Source of the DNA: Flavobacterium phragmitis
Lineage (GTDB): Bacteria; Bacteroidota; Bacteroidia; Flavobacteriales; Flavobacteriaceae
DNA: 64,000 bases
Direction: 5' to 3'
Assembly (NCBI RefSeq): GCF_900112575.1
Contig: NZ_FOMH01000005.1
Span: 124,001 to 188,000 of the forward strand
In this document: positions 25,835-33,769 of the stretch, piece after piece
How the letters are laid out: the number at the start of each line of letters is the position of its first letter
Numbering within the stretch: position 1 is the first letter of the stretch
The notes under the pieces: model-generated
What the model saw: the letters and a program-made list of their open reading frames with translations, nothing else
Told to the model about the DNA's origin: nothing
Database searches by the model: none
Made by a program: the position numbers and the translations under genes

Positions 25835-25991
25835 CCACAAAGACGCTAAGGAGCAAAGTTTTTTTGTTTCCTTTAGGGCTAAAAATTGCTCGCAAAGTCG
25901 CAGAGTCGCAAAGTATATTTAAAAAGAGAAGCTTTGCGACTCTGCGACTTTGAGAGATTTAAAAAAGCTTTACGCCTTAGCGTCTTTGTGG
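25835..25991. repeat. Nested intergenic palindrome, CGCAGAGTCGCAAAG family
   Basis: The outer arms CCACAAAGACGCTAAGG (25835-25851) and CCTTAGCGTCTTTGTGG (25975-25991) are perfect 17-bp inverted repeats. Inside them, 21-bp arms at 25893-25913 and 25932-25952 are also perfect and contain GTCGCAGAGTCGCAAAG. A related element lies at 27004-27113. Confidence 0.8.
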
Positions 25992-26040
25992 CAAAGGAAA
26001 AGTAGTGTCTTAGCGCCTTCGAGGCATAAAAAAAATAAAG

Positions 26041-26958
26041 ATGAAGAGAATAGGAATCTTAGGACTGGGTGGTGTCGGAGGTTACTTCGGCGGACTTTTA
26101 GCGAAAGCGTATTTCAAATCAGAGGATATTGAAATTATTTTTATTGCTCGAGGCGAATCTCAAAAAGCCATTAAAGAAAACGGATTAAAGATTATTACAG
26201 ACGATTCTGAAACAATTTTTCACCCCAATTTAGTTTCGAATAATCCCGATGTAATTGGCCAACTGGATTATCTAATCTGTGCGACCAAAACTTATGATAT
26301 TGAAGAAAGTCTAACCTCTTTAAAAGACTGCATCAAAAAGGAAACGATGATTCTGCCTTTATACAATGGTGTTGATGCACAGGAAAGAATTCAGAGATTG
26401 TTTCCAGAAAATGAAGTTTTACAAGGCTGTGTTTATATCATTTCGATGATTTTCTCGCCAGGAACTATTCGTAAAATCGGATTTTATGAAAAGCTTTTCT
26501 TTGGTTCCAAAACAGCTTCTGCTTCTCAATTAGAAGAATTGCAAAGTATTCTCCAAAAAGCAAAAATAGAAAGCTATTTAGTCAAAAATATAGAAGAAAC
26601 CGTTTGGGAGAAGTTTATATTTATTTCGGCTTTAGCTACTGCAACTTCTTATCTCAATCAGAATATTGGAGAGATTTTAAAAAATGCAGATTCAAAAGTG
26701 ATATACATAGAATTACTTCATGAAATTGAAGATGTTGCACTGGCAAAAGGTTTAAAGTTACCACGAGATATTGTTTCTCAAACCATTATAAAACTGGAAA
26801 AATCGCCTAAAGAAGCCACTTCCTCAATGCACAGAGATTTATTAGCTGGCAAAAATACTGAAGCCATTTCATTGACACAATTCGTAGTTAACGAAGGAAA
26901 AAAATACGGTGTAAATACACCTCTTTATGAAAAGATTGCATCTATCCTGATTAAATAA
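26041..26958 (+). CDS. Ketopantoate reductase family protein (2-dehydropantoate 2-reductase)
   Basis: This 305-residue protein has an N-terminal Rossmann fold with GILGLGGVGGYFGG (NADP loop) and FIARG. The LICATKTYD segment is followed by LPLYNGVDAQERI (the NG of the active site). A C-terminal helical domain holds the EETVWEKFIFIS catalytic Lys region and SSMHRDLLAGKNTE. The family reduces ketopantoate to pantoate for coenzyme A synthesis, but paralogues with other substrates are common, so I leave the symbol empty. Confidence 0.85.
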   Translation: MKRIGILGLGGVGGYFGGLLAKAYFKSEDIEIIFIARGESQKAIKENGLKIITDDSETIFHPNLVSNNPDVIGQLDYLICATKTYDIEESLTSLKDCIKKETMILPLYNGVDAQERIQRLFPENEVLQGCVYIISMIFSPGTIRKIGFYEKLFFGSKTASASQLEELQSILQKAKIESYLVKNIEETVWEKFIFISALATATSYLNQNIGEILKNADSKVIYIELLHEIEDVALAKGLKLPRDIVSQTIIKLEKSPKEATSSMHRDLLAGKNTEAISLTQFVVNEGKKYGVNTPLYEKIASILIK

Positions 26959-27003
26959 ATTAAGTTAAAGCCATATTTTTCGCAATCCCGATAACTATCG
27001 GGA

Positions 27004-27113
27004 GCAGAGTCGCAAAGTTTTAATAATTAAAAGAAAACTAAAAAAGAAAAGCTTTGCGACTCTGCGCCTTTGCGAGATTAAAAAAAACTTAGCGACTTAG
27101 CGCCTTTGTGGCA
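27004..27113. repeat. Intergenic palindrome, CGCAGAGTCGCAAAG family, second copy
   Basis: GCAGAGTCGCAAAG (27004-27017) is mirrored by CTTTGCGACTCTGC (27052-27065). The right flank carries the same TTAGCGCCTTTGTGGC outer arm as the copy at 25835-25991, but the left outer arm is missing and replaced by a TCCCGAT hairpin. Confidence 0.75.
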
Positions 27114-27134
27114 AAAAGACTTTTCAGACAAATC

Positions 27135-27329
27135 TTAGCTTTCATCCTTTGTTGCGCGCACTAAACTAATTCCGGAGGTAAAGAAAACAATTCCTAATAT
27201 GCCGTAAATAATCAGCGATTTAATATCTCTTGTTTCTCCAGAAGTGTTGGAGAAAATAACAGCTGTATAAATAAGTCCTACAATTCCGAGGATTGTCAGT
27301 AATCCACCGAAAAATCTTTTTAGGTTCAT
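27135..27329 (-). CDS. Small two-helix membrane protein
   Basis: The 64-residue protein has two hydrophobic segments (about residues 6-27 and 37-56) separated by a short polar turn, and a charged tail. It starts MNLKRFFGGLLTILG. No family was recognised. It could belong with the downstream two-component genes, but about 95 bp separate them from it. Confidence 0.6.
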   Translation of the reverse strand: MNLKRFFGGLLTILGIVGLIYTAVIFSNTSGETRDIKSLIIYGILGIVFFTSGISLVRATKDES

Positions 27330-27423
27330 GATGTTAGATTTTAAAATTTACTTCAAATTTAAAATCATAAAATCAAAAGCTTGTTATACAATTGTTTACT
27401 TAAATTATATGATTTGCAGAAAC

Positions 27424-28110
27424 CTATTTTTCTATTTTAAATTCTAAACCAATATTACGGACACTTTCAATCTTAATTTTTGGATCTGAATTAAAGTATT
27501 TTCTAAGTCGGCTGATAAAAACGTCCATGCTTCGACCTGAGAAATAATCATCTTTTTTCCAGACCGACATTAAAATCTGGTCTCTTTTTAATAACTGATT
27601 GTGGTTTAGATATAAATATTCAATAAGTGAAGCTTCCATTTCTGTAAGCTGCTGCACATGATTTTTATTGTTAAGAGTTAGACGTTCATTGTCAAAAACA
27701 TACGAACCAATTTCAATTATAGTATTTCCTTCCAGGCTTCTCTTTTGCTCAATTCTTTTTAAGATATTCTGCAGACGCAAAACCAGTTCGTCGACTTCAA
27801 AAGGCTTTGCGATATAGTCGTCTGCGCCTAGTTTTAAACCAATGAGTTTATCTTCTTTTAATTTTCTTGCAGTTAAAAAAATAAAAGGAATTTCAGGATT
27901 GATTGTAATGATTTTTTCTGCCAAAGAAAATCCGTCCAATATTGGCATCATGACATCAAAAACACAAATATCAAAAGTTTGTTTGTTAAAATAGTCCAAA
28001 GCGATTTCGCCATTTTCTGCCCAAGTTACTTCAAATTGGTGCAGTTCTAAATATTGTTTTAGAATCGTAGCAAAATCAAAATCGTCTTCGGCTAAAAGTA
28101 ATTTTTTCAA
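27424..28110 (-). CDS. OmpR-family response regulator
   Basis: This 228-residue protein has a receiver domain (LLAEDD, phospho-Asp52 in CVFDVMMP, Thr in FLTARK, Lys in IAKPF) and a C-terminal winged helix (LTEMEASLIEYLYLN, MDVFISRLRKYF). It lies 10 bp after the histidine kinase gene. The pair resembles RprX/RprY of Bacteroides. Direct repeats in front of the divergent outer-membrane gene are candidate targets. Confidence 0.92.
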   Translation of the reverse strand: MKKLLLAEDDFDFATILKQYLELHQFEVTWAENGEIALDYFNKQTFDICVFDVMMPILDGFSLAEKIITINPEIPFIFLTARKLKEDKLIGLKLGADDYIAKPFEVDELVLRLQNILKRIEQKRSLEGNTIIEIGSYVFDNERLTLNNKNHVQQLTEMEASLIEYLYLNHNQLLKRDQILMSVWKKDDYFSGRSMDVFISRLRKYFNSDPKIKIESVRNIGLEFKIEK

Positions 28111-28120
28111 AATAAGGGAT

Positions 28121-29479
28121 TTAAACTTTTAATAAAATAGTAAACTCGGTTCCTTTTCCCAAATCGCTCATTACACTAACAGAACCCTGATGTGCTTTTA
28201 CGATTTGAGCTACATAATATAAACCTAAACCTAAGCCTTTTGTGTTGTGCAGGTTTCCTTGCTCAACGCGATAGAACTTATCAAAAAGGAGTGATTGCTT
28301 GTTTTTGGCAATTCCAATTCCGTCATCTTCAATGCTGATGGAAAACTGTTTTTCAACAATTTTTGTTTTGATTGTAATGGTACTAGAACCATATTTTACA
28401 GCGTTTTCCAAAACATTTAAAAAAGCAGTTGTCAAATGAAATTTATCTAAAACTAAAATTGTTTTCTGAGTCTGGAAATCGGTTTTAAGATTGATTTTTG
28501 GAAACGTAATTTTAAAATCATTGATAATAGAAAGCAGAAATTCTTCGGTTTCTATTTTTTCTTTCTGTAACTCAAGTTCATTTTCTGCGAGAGAATTAGC
28601 CATAACCTGATCAATCAAACTCTGTAAGCGATTGTTCTGGCGCGAAATTGTATTGACAATAGCATTGAAATTTTCATCATTGTCACGAATGTTTTTCTGT
28701 TCTAAAATTTTTGTAGAAATTCCTAAAGTAGCAAGAGGCGTTTTTAGTTCGTGCGTGATGTTGTTGATGAAATCGGTTTTTACATCGCTTACTTTTTTTT
28801 GTTTGATTAAAGCTTTCAAGGCAATAACAAAAAGCGTAATTAAAGTCAGAATCGATAATAAAGAAAGGATCAGAATAAAAGTCATTCTTCTTAAAATGAT
28901 TATTTCCCAATCAATAACCGAAACATACATGGAATCTTCCGTCAATAATTTATAATTCTGATTTTCGAAAGTCCCATTCGTAATCCCAACATAACTTCGA
29001 ACCAAAAAAGCCTGATGTAAAGAATTCAGATTTCCATAAAGTTTGTTTTCAATGAATGGTTTTTCAGAAAAAATGGTATCATTCTTTTTTGCGTTTTGAT
29101 ACAGTATAAATTTGTTTAAAACAATAGCAAAATCAATTTTGAAATACGGCAAATCTTTTTCAAATTTTCGTTGGATTTGTTGTGTTACGGCACTTTGGTA
29201 TTCATTTTTCAAAACACCAATTTTAATATCCTGTTTGGTATTTTTTCCTTTGATATAATTTTCAGATAGACTTTTGTAAAGTGCTTCTTTTTTAGCCACT
29301 AATTCCGAATCAATATCGCTGTAATTATTGGTGATCTTACCAATTTCATTTTTAATCTGCGTATGAAACTGTGCTACTTTGTATTCGTAAGCCGTCTTTA
29401 CTAAATAACATTGTACTGTCATCAACACAATAAGTGCGATTACAGAAAATGAGATTAATAAATTGATTCTTTGTTTCAT
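28121..29479 (-). CDS. Sensor histidine kinase
   Basis: This 452-residue kinase has a first membrane helix (about 7-27), a periplasmic sensor part of about 170 residues with no recognised fold, and a second helix (about 199-222). The DHp domain carries His243 in NNITHELKTPLA. The ATPase domain has the N box NVLENAVKYG, the G1 box EDDGIGIA, the F box LFDKFYRV and the G2 box GLGLGLYY. It is the upstream gene of the two-component operon. Confidence 0.92.
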   Translation of the reverse strand: MKQRINLLISFSVIALIVLMTVQCYLVKTAYEYKVAQFHTQIKNEIGKITNNYSDIDSELVAKKEALYKSLSENYIKGKNTKQDIKIGVLKNEYQSAVTQQIQRKFEKDLPYFKIDFAIVLNKFILYQNAKKNDTIFSEKPFIENKLYGNLNSLHQAFLVRSYVGITNGTFENQNYKLLTEDSMYVSVIDWEIIILRRMTFILILSLLSILTLITLFVIALKALIKQKKVSDVKTDFINNITHELKTPLATLGISTKILEQKNIRDNDENFNAIVNTISRQNNRLQSLIDQVMANSLAENELELQKEKIETEEFLLSIINDFKITFPKINLKTDFQTQKTILVLDKFHLTTAFLNVLENAVKYGSSTITIKTKIVEKQFSISIEDDGIGIAKNKQSLLFDKFYRVEQGNLHNTKGLGLGLYYVAQIVKAHQGSVSVMSDLGKGTEFTILLKV

Positions 29480-29552
29480 TTTTGTGTCGAATTATAGCTT
29501 ACAGATAACTCTGATGGAATAAGTTTTTTTAAATTATTTCTAGAAAATTTTC

Positions 29553-29615
29553 TCTCGCAGATTTAGCAAATTGAGCAGATTTTTTATCTCCTAAATCAGT
29601 TAAATCTGCGGGAGA
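29553..29615. repeat. Intergenic palindrome, CGCAGATTTA family
   Basis: TCTCGCAGATTTA (29553-29565) pairs with TAAATCTGCGGGAGA (29601-29615) with one base bulged. It sits in the divergent gap between the kinase gene and the outer-membrane protein gene. Confidence 0.65.
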
Positions 29616-29678
29616 TTTAAAAATCAATAGGCTAATTTTCTTCGTCAAAAATAATGTTTTTAAAGCATAAATAGCCCG

Positions 29679-29705
29679 TTAACTCCGCATTAACCTCCCA
29701 TTAAC
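29679..29705 (+). promoter_or_regulatory. Three TTAAC direct repeats, likely OmpR-type binding site
   Basis: TTAAC occurs at 29679, 29690 and 29701, exactly 11 bp apart. OmpR/PhoB-family regulators bind as head-to-tail dimers to direct repeats of about one helical turn. The site lies 58 bases before the outer-membrane protein start and about 200 bases from the kinase start. Confidence 0.5.
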
Positions 29706-29762
29706 CTTCGCAATTGGTTTTTCAAAGCATTTTTGCATCATCATAAACCAAAAAACGATAAA

Positions 29763-31880
29763 ATGAATATCTATCTGCCCTTGAAACTTTTAATTGCGCT
29801 TTTGCTTTTCTGCCTTTCTTTTATTGCCAATGCGCAAAATGAAACGCCAAAAGATTCTATTTCTAATCAGGAATTGAAAGAAGTCGTCATAGCTCAAAAT
29901 AAAAAGACTTTTACCAATACCAACGGAAATATAAAAGTCGATGTTGCCAATTCTGTTTACAATGCGATTCCCAATCCGGTAGATTTGCTTTCGAAACTTC
30001 CAAATGTACAAGTGAGTGCAGATCGCGAAAGTATATCGATTGTTGGCAAAGGAAATCCGCTGATTTATATTGATAATCAAAAAGTAGGAATGAACGACTT
30101 AAATGCGCTGCCTGTTGACGATATTAAAACAATTGAGATTATTCAGAATCCATCTTCGAAATACGAAGCCGAAGGTCGTGCAGTGATTTTGATTACCAGA
30201 AAATTAAGCAGAAAAGACGGTTTTAAAACGAATGTTTCGGAAACCGCTTCTTTCAAAAAAAACTATAATAATTATTTAGGATTTAATTCTAGCTTTAAAA
30301 AGAATAAACTGGAATGGAAAGCTAATTTTAATTACAACAAATTGCAACCTTGGGAAAACCATAGTATTGCATATAATATTCCGCTGGCAAATATTGTTTC
30401 AGATTATGATGTTTCGGCAGTTACTTATAGAAAGGAATATATTTTCGGCGGAGGGTTATTTTATAAAATTAATGAAGAAGATTATTTTTCTGTGAATGTA
30501 AATGGAAGAAGAAGAAACGACACTTTTGACATCAATACATTCACTTTTAACAAAAATGAAAACGAAGAAAATAATGTTTACACCTTCAGTGATAATTCCA
30601 GTTCAAAGAATTTCATTAATTCGTTTATCAATTATTCTAAGAAAATAAAAGCGATTGATACGAAAGTATTTGTTGGTCTTCAGGGTTCCAATTTTAATCA
30701 GGATTTGTGGAGTTTAGTGCAGAATAATTTTAATGAAACTGAACTGCAATTATCTCAGAATCGTAATCAAAAGTTTGATGTCGATGTACTTTCGGGTCGA
30801 ATTGATTTCGAAAAAAAGTTTAAAAACGAATGGAACTGGGAATACGGCGGATTGTATTCCAGTGCCAAATCCCAATCGGATTACGATGTTTTTGATTATG
30901 ATAAAAATGAAAACGCCACCTTCGATTATCACTTTAAAGAAGCTAATTCTGCAGTATATACTCAGCTTTCGGGTAAAGTTAAAAAAGTTGATTTTTCTGT
31001 CGGACTCAGACTTGAAAATACAAATGTAAACGGAAAATACAGTACAGATAACGCTTTTCTAATTCATAAAAATTATACGAACCTTTTTCCAAAAGCGCAG
31101 TTTTCATTTGCCATCGATAGTACTAAAAGTCTAAGTGTAGATTATGCTAAAAGTATTTCAAGGCCCAATTATTCTTCTTTGAGTATGATTGCGACTTACA
31201 TCAATCCGTATTTTATTTATGGAAGCAATATCAATTTGGGACCAACTTTTATAGATGTAGTTTCAACTGTTTTTCAATATCACGATAAATCAGTAAAACT
31301 GACTTTGTATCAAAACAAAAATCCTACTTATCAGGATTTTGTATTTGATGATCAAAATAATGTTTTGACTTTTACCGAGAAAAACTTCCGAATAGAATCC
31401 GGTTACAACATCGAATTCACATTGCCATTTGTCTATAAATTTTGGACGAATATGAACTCTTTAATTTTTGCAACCAACAAAATTGAAGATGATTCGGCAG
31501 TATTCAATTCTTCTAAAACTTATTTGTATTACTATTCTAATAACACTTTTAAACTTCCTAAAAATTTTACTTTCGTTCTGTCTTTTTGGGGCGCAACGAA
31601 ACAAAAAGAAGGTGTTTTTGAACGAAATGCAAAACTAATTTTTGATATGTCATTAGCAAAATCGTTTGGTAAAAACTGGACTTGCACTTTGAATTACAAT
31701 GATATTTTTAAGAACACAATTTATTCAGAACGCTTTACAATCAATACTATCAGTTCAAGAGCCAGATATTTGGTCGATGCCAATGAAGTTTCTATAACCC
31801 TCAGATATTCTTTTGGAAAAATTAAAGAAAGTGAGTTTAAAGAAAAAAGCGTCAATGAGAATGAAAATAGAATCAGGTAA
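29763..31880 (+). CDS. Outer-membrane beta-barrel protein, TonB-receptor-like
   Basis: This is 705 residues from the ATG at 29763; upstream in-frame codons (MHHHKPKND) look untranslated. A signal peptide ends at ANAQ. A plug-like domain follows with LKEVVIAQ, VDLLSKLPNVQVSADRES, IYIDNQKV and IEIIQNPSSKYEAEGRAVILI. The rest is a large barrel of the OMP_b-brl_3 type, ending in RYSFGKIKESEF plus a charged tail. No carboxypeptidase-like N-terminal domain or SusD partner is present. The ligand is unknown. It is divergent from the two-component genes and is probably their target. Confidence 0.82.
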   Translation: MNIYLPLKLLIALLLFCLSFIANAQNETPKDSISNQELKEVVIAQNKKTFTNTNGNIKVDVANSVYNAIPNPVDLLSKLPNVQVSADRESISIVGKGNPLIYIDNQKVGMNDLNALPVDDIKTIEIIQNPSSKYEAEGRAVILITRKLSRKDGFKTNVSETASFKKNYNNYLGFNSSFKKNKLEWKANFNYNKLQPWENHSIAYNIPLANIVSDYDVSAVTYRKEYIFGGGLFYKINEEDYFSVNVNGRRRNDTFDINTFTFNKNENEENNVYTFSDNSSSKNFINSFINYSKKIKAIDTKVFVGLQGSNFNQDLWSLVQNNFNETELQLSQNRNQKFDVDVLSGRIDFEKKFKNEWNWEYGGLYSSAKSQSDYDVFDYDKNENATFDYHFKEANSAVYTQLSGKVKKVDFSVGLRLENTNVNGKYSTDNAFLIHKNYTNLFPKAQFSFAIDSTKSLSVDYAKSISRPNYSSLSMIATYINPYFIYGSNINLGPTFIDVVSTVFQYHDKSVKLTLYQNKNPTYQDFVFDDQNNVLTFTEKNFRIESGYNIEFTLPFVYKFWTNMNSLIFATNKIEDDSAVFNSSKTYLYYYSNNTFKLPKNFTFVLSFWGATKQKEGVFERNAKLIFDMSLAKSFGKNWTCTLNYNDIFKNTIYSERFTINTISSRARYLVDANEVSITLRYSFGKIKESEFKEKSVNENENRIR

Positions 31881-31953
31881 GATTTAAATTCCAATAATTC
31901 AAATTCCAAACTTCAAATTGGAATTTGGAATTTGAGATTTGGAATTTTATAAT

Positions 31954-32559
31954 TTAATAATCCTCTTCTTCAGATTCTTTTTTTATAGTATCGTGCGGTA
32001 ATTCTTCATCGTCATCGGTTGAATTTAGTTCAAAAAAACTAAAAAAAGAACCGCCGTAACTTTTCTGAAATGAAAAATTACTCATATGATCGAGTTTGGT
32101 ATATTTAGAATGTTCGATAATCATCATTCCGTCTTCTTCCAATAAATCTCTTTCAAAAACGGTCAAAACAATCTTTTCAAAGGTCGCCTGATCCAATCCG
32201 TAAGGAGGATCTGCAAAAATGATATCATAAGTTGTTTTAGTATTATCTAAAAACTTAAAAACATCACTTTTTGTTGCAGCGATATCAAAATCAAATTCTG
32301 ATGAAATTTGTTTGATGAATTTTACGCATCCGAAATCGCCATCTACAGAGGTAATTGGTGCGCTTCCACGTGAAGCAAATTCAAAACTGATATTACCGGT
32401 TCCCGAAAATAAATCCAAAACCTTTAAGCTGTCAAAATTGAAATGATTATTCAAAACATTAAACAATGCTTCTTTACTCATATCAGTCGTTGGTCTTACA
32501 GGCAGATTTTTTGGCGGATTAATTCGACGCCCTTTGTATTTTCCTGAAATGATTCTCAT
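31954..32559 (-). CDS. rsmD: 16S rRNA (guanine(966)-N2)-methyltransferase RsmD
   Basis: This 201-residue Rossmann methyltransferase has RIISGKYKGRRI at the N-terminus, the SAM loop DLFSGTGNISFEFASRG and the catalytic FADPPYGLDQ. It methylates G966 of 16S rRNA. The C-terminus has an unusual acidic tail rich in Asp and Glu. Its start overlaps the stop of the DUF3822 gene by 4 bases (ATGA), so translation is coupled. Confidence 0.92.
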   Translation of the reverse strand: MRIISGKYKGRRINPPKNLPVRPTTDMSKEALFNVLNNHFNFDSLKVLDLFSGTGNISFEFASRGSAPITSVDGDFGCVKFIKQISSEFDFDIAATKSDVFKFLDNTKTTYDIIFADPPYGLDQATFEKIVLTVFERDLLEEDGMMIIEHSKYTKLDHMSNFSFQKSYGGSFFSFFELNSTDDDEELPHDTIKKESEEEDY

Positions 32560-33377
32560 GATTGAAATAAGATATAATGTTTTTGATTTTGAGCTGTTGA
32601 AAAACTATTTTTTTCCTGAAGTTTAGAAACATCTAGAAAAGAAATATGACGAACATATTTGTAAGCAATTTGATAAAATGGATCGTTTTCTGAAATAGTT
32701 CCTAAAAATTCTAATCTAAAACTTTCCGGATTCATGCTTAACTGTTCTGCGGTAAACAAAATGTAGTAAATGAAGTCTTCCGGTGTTTGATATTCAAATG
32801 AATTGAATAATAAAAGCTTCTGATTCTGAACCACTATGATTTCAAAATTCCCAGGGTTAAAATTAATGACCATTTTCTTTTCGTCATCATTACGAGAATT
32901 ATCCAGCAGTTTTTCTACCAAAATAGTGTTGGCATGTCTGTAATTAAAAGATCCCACGTTATCAATCAGAAAATTATTGATATTCACATACGGAATATAA
33001 ACAGAATTCATTTCGTAATTTGGGATTCGGTCAAAAGTAAAAAAGTCAGTTTCAAATACTTTTGTAGTGTATTGCAGATAACTTCCCAGGTAATTTTCAT
33101 CAAACAAGGCGGTCGGAACAAAAGTCGAAAGATTGTTGGTATGAATAACCATTACATCATCATAATTACCCTTTAGTTCAGGATTGTTCTTGAATGCATC
33201 GCTGAATAAATCTTCAATTTTAGCCGTTTTGTTTGAAGTATCAAATTTAATTTCTTTAAATGAAGTAATGACATTATTTAAAGTATCAAAACAGCAATAT
33301 GAAAATCCAGACAGTGAAACCTGAATAGAAAGTTTTTTGTAATTTTTTGAAGTAATGTTGGTGTTGTGTAATGACAT
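32556..33377 (-). CDS. DUF3822 family protein
   Basis: This is 273 residues from the ATG at 33377 (MSLHNTNITSKNYKKL). The frame stays open upstream to 33476, but that part encodes a hydrophobic stretch made from intergenic repeat sequence. The IQVSLSGFSYCCFDTLNN start and repeated actin-like strands suit the DUF3822 family, which is regularly encoded next to rsmD in Bacteroidota. The fold looks like a divergent ASKHA ATPase, but this is only an impression. The function is unknown. Confidence 0.8.
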   Translation of the reverse strand: MSLHNTNITSKNYKKLSIQVSLSGFSYCCFDTLNNVITSFKEIKFDTSNKTAKIEDLFSDAFKNNPELKGNYDDVMVIHTNNLSTFVPTALFDENYLGSYLQYTTKVFETDFFTFDRIPNYEMNSVYIPYVNINNFLIDNVGSFNYRHANTILVEKLLDNSRNDDEKKMVINFNPGNFEIIVVQNQKLLLFNSFEYQTPEDFIYYILFTAEQLSMNPESFRLEFLGTISENDPFYQIAYKYVRHISFLDVSKLQEKNSFSTAQNQKHYILFQS

Positions 33378-33769
33378 AATTGATTTACAATTCGTTACCT
33401 GTTTTAAATCAAGAAAGAATTTAAGCGACCACAAACTTACAAATAAAAAAAATAACAATGTCAATTTCAATGGCAATGAAAAGGACTTAATTGACTGGCA
33501 ATTTCAAAATTTAATATTACAAGAAAGTTAGCAGAATATTATTATTTTGTTTATTATGAACTATTTAAGTGTTTAAATGAATTTAAGTTTTAATAATCGC
33601 TTTTAATTTTGAGATTGAGATTGAAATTTGGTTTTTTCATTACTATTGCCATTGATTTTGCGATTGCCATTGAAGTTGTTTTTTTGCCATTGCTATTGAT
33701 TTTCGCTCTTGCAATTGAAATTTGAAATTGCCATTTAAAAAGGCGAACTTTGCGTTTCAAATTTTCCTT
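33378..33769. other. Divergent intergenic region with degenerate CAATGGCAAT repeats
   Basis: Between the DUF3822 and helicase genes, many variants of CAATGGCAAT and its complement ATTGCCATTG occur in tandem, mainly at 33455-33500 and 33640-33735. No ORF with coding character or RNA gene is seen. An AT-rich stretch around 33540-33590 may hold the promoters. Confidence 0.55.

Noticed and set aside
25950..26132. Plus-strand open frame before the ketopantoate reductase gene
   Set aside because: It is built from the nested palindrome and overlaps the real start of the reductase in another frame.
28632..28955. 107-codon open frame opposite the histidine kinase gene
   Set aside because: It lies fully antisense to the conserved kinase core and shows no protein family features.
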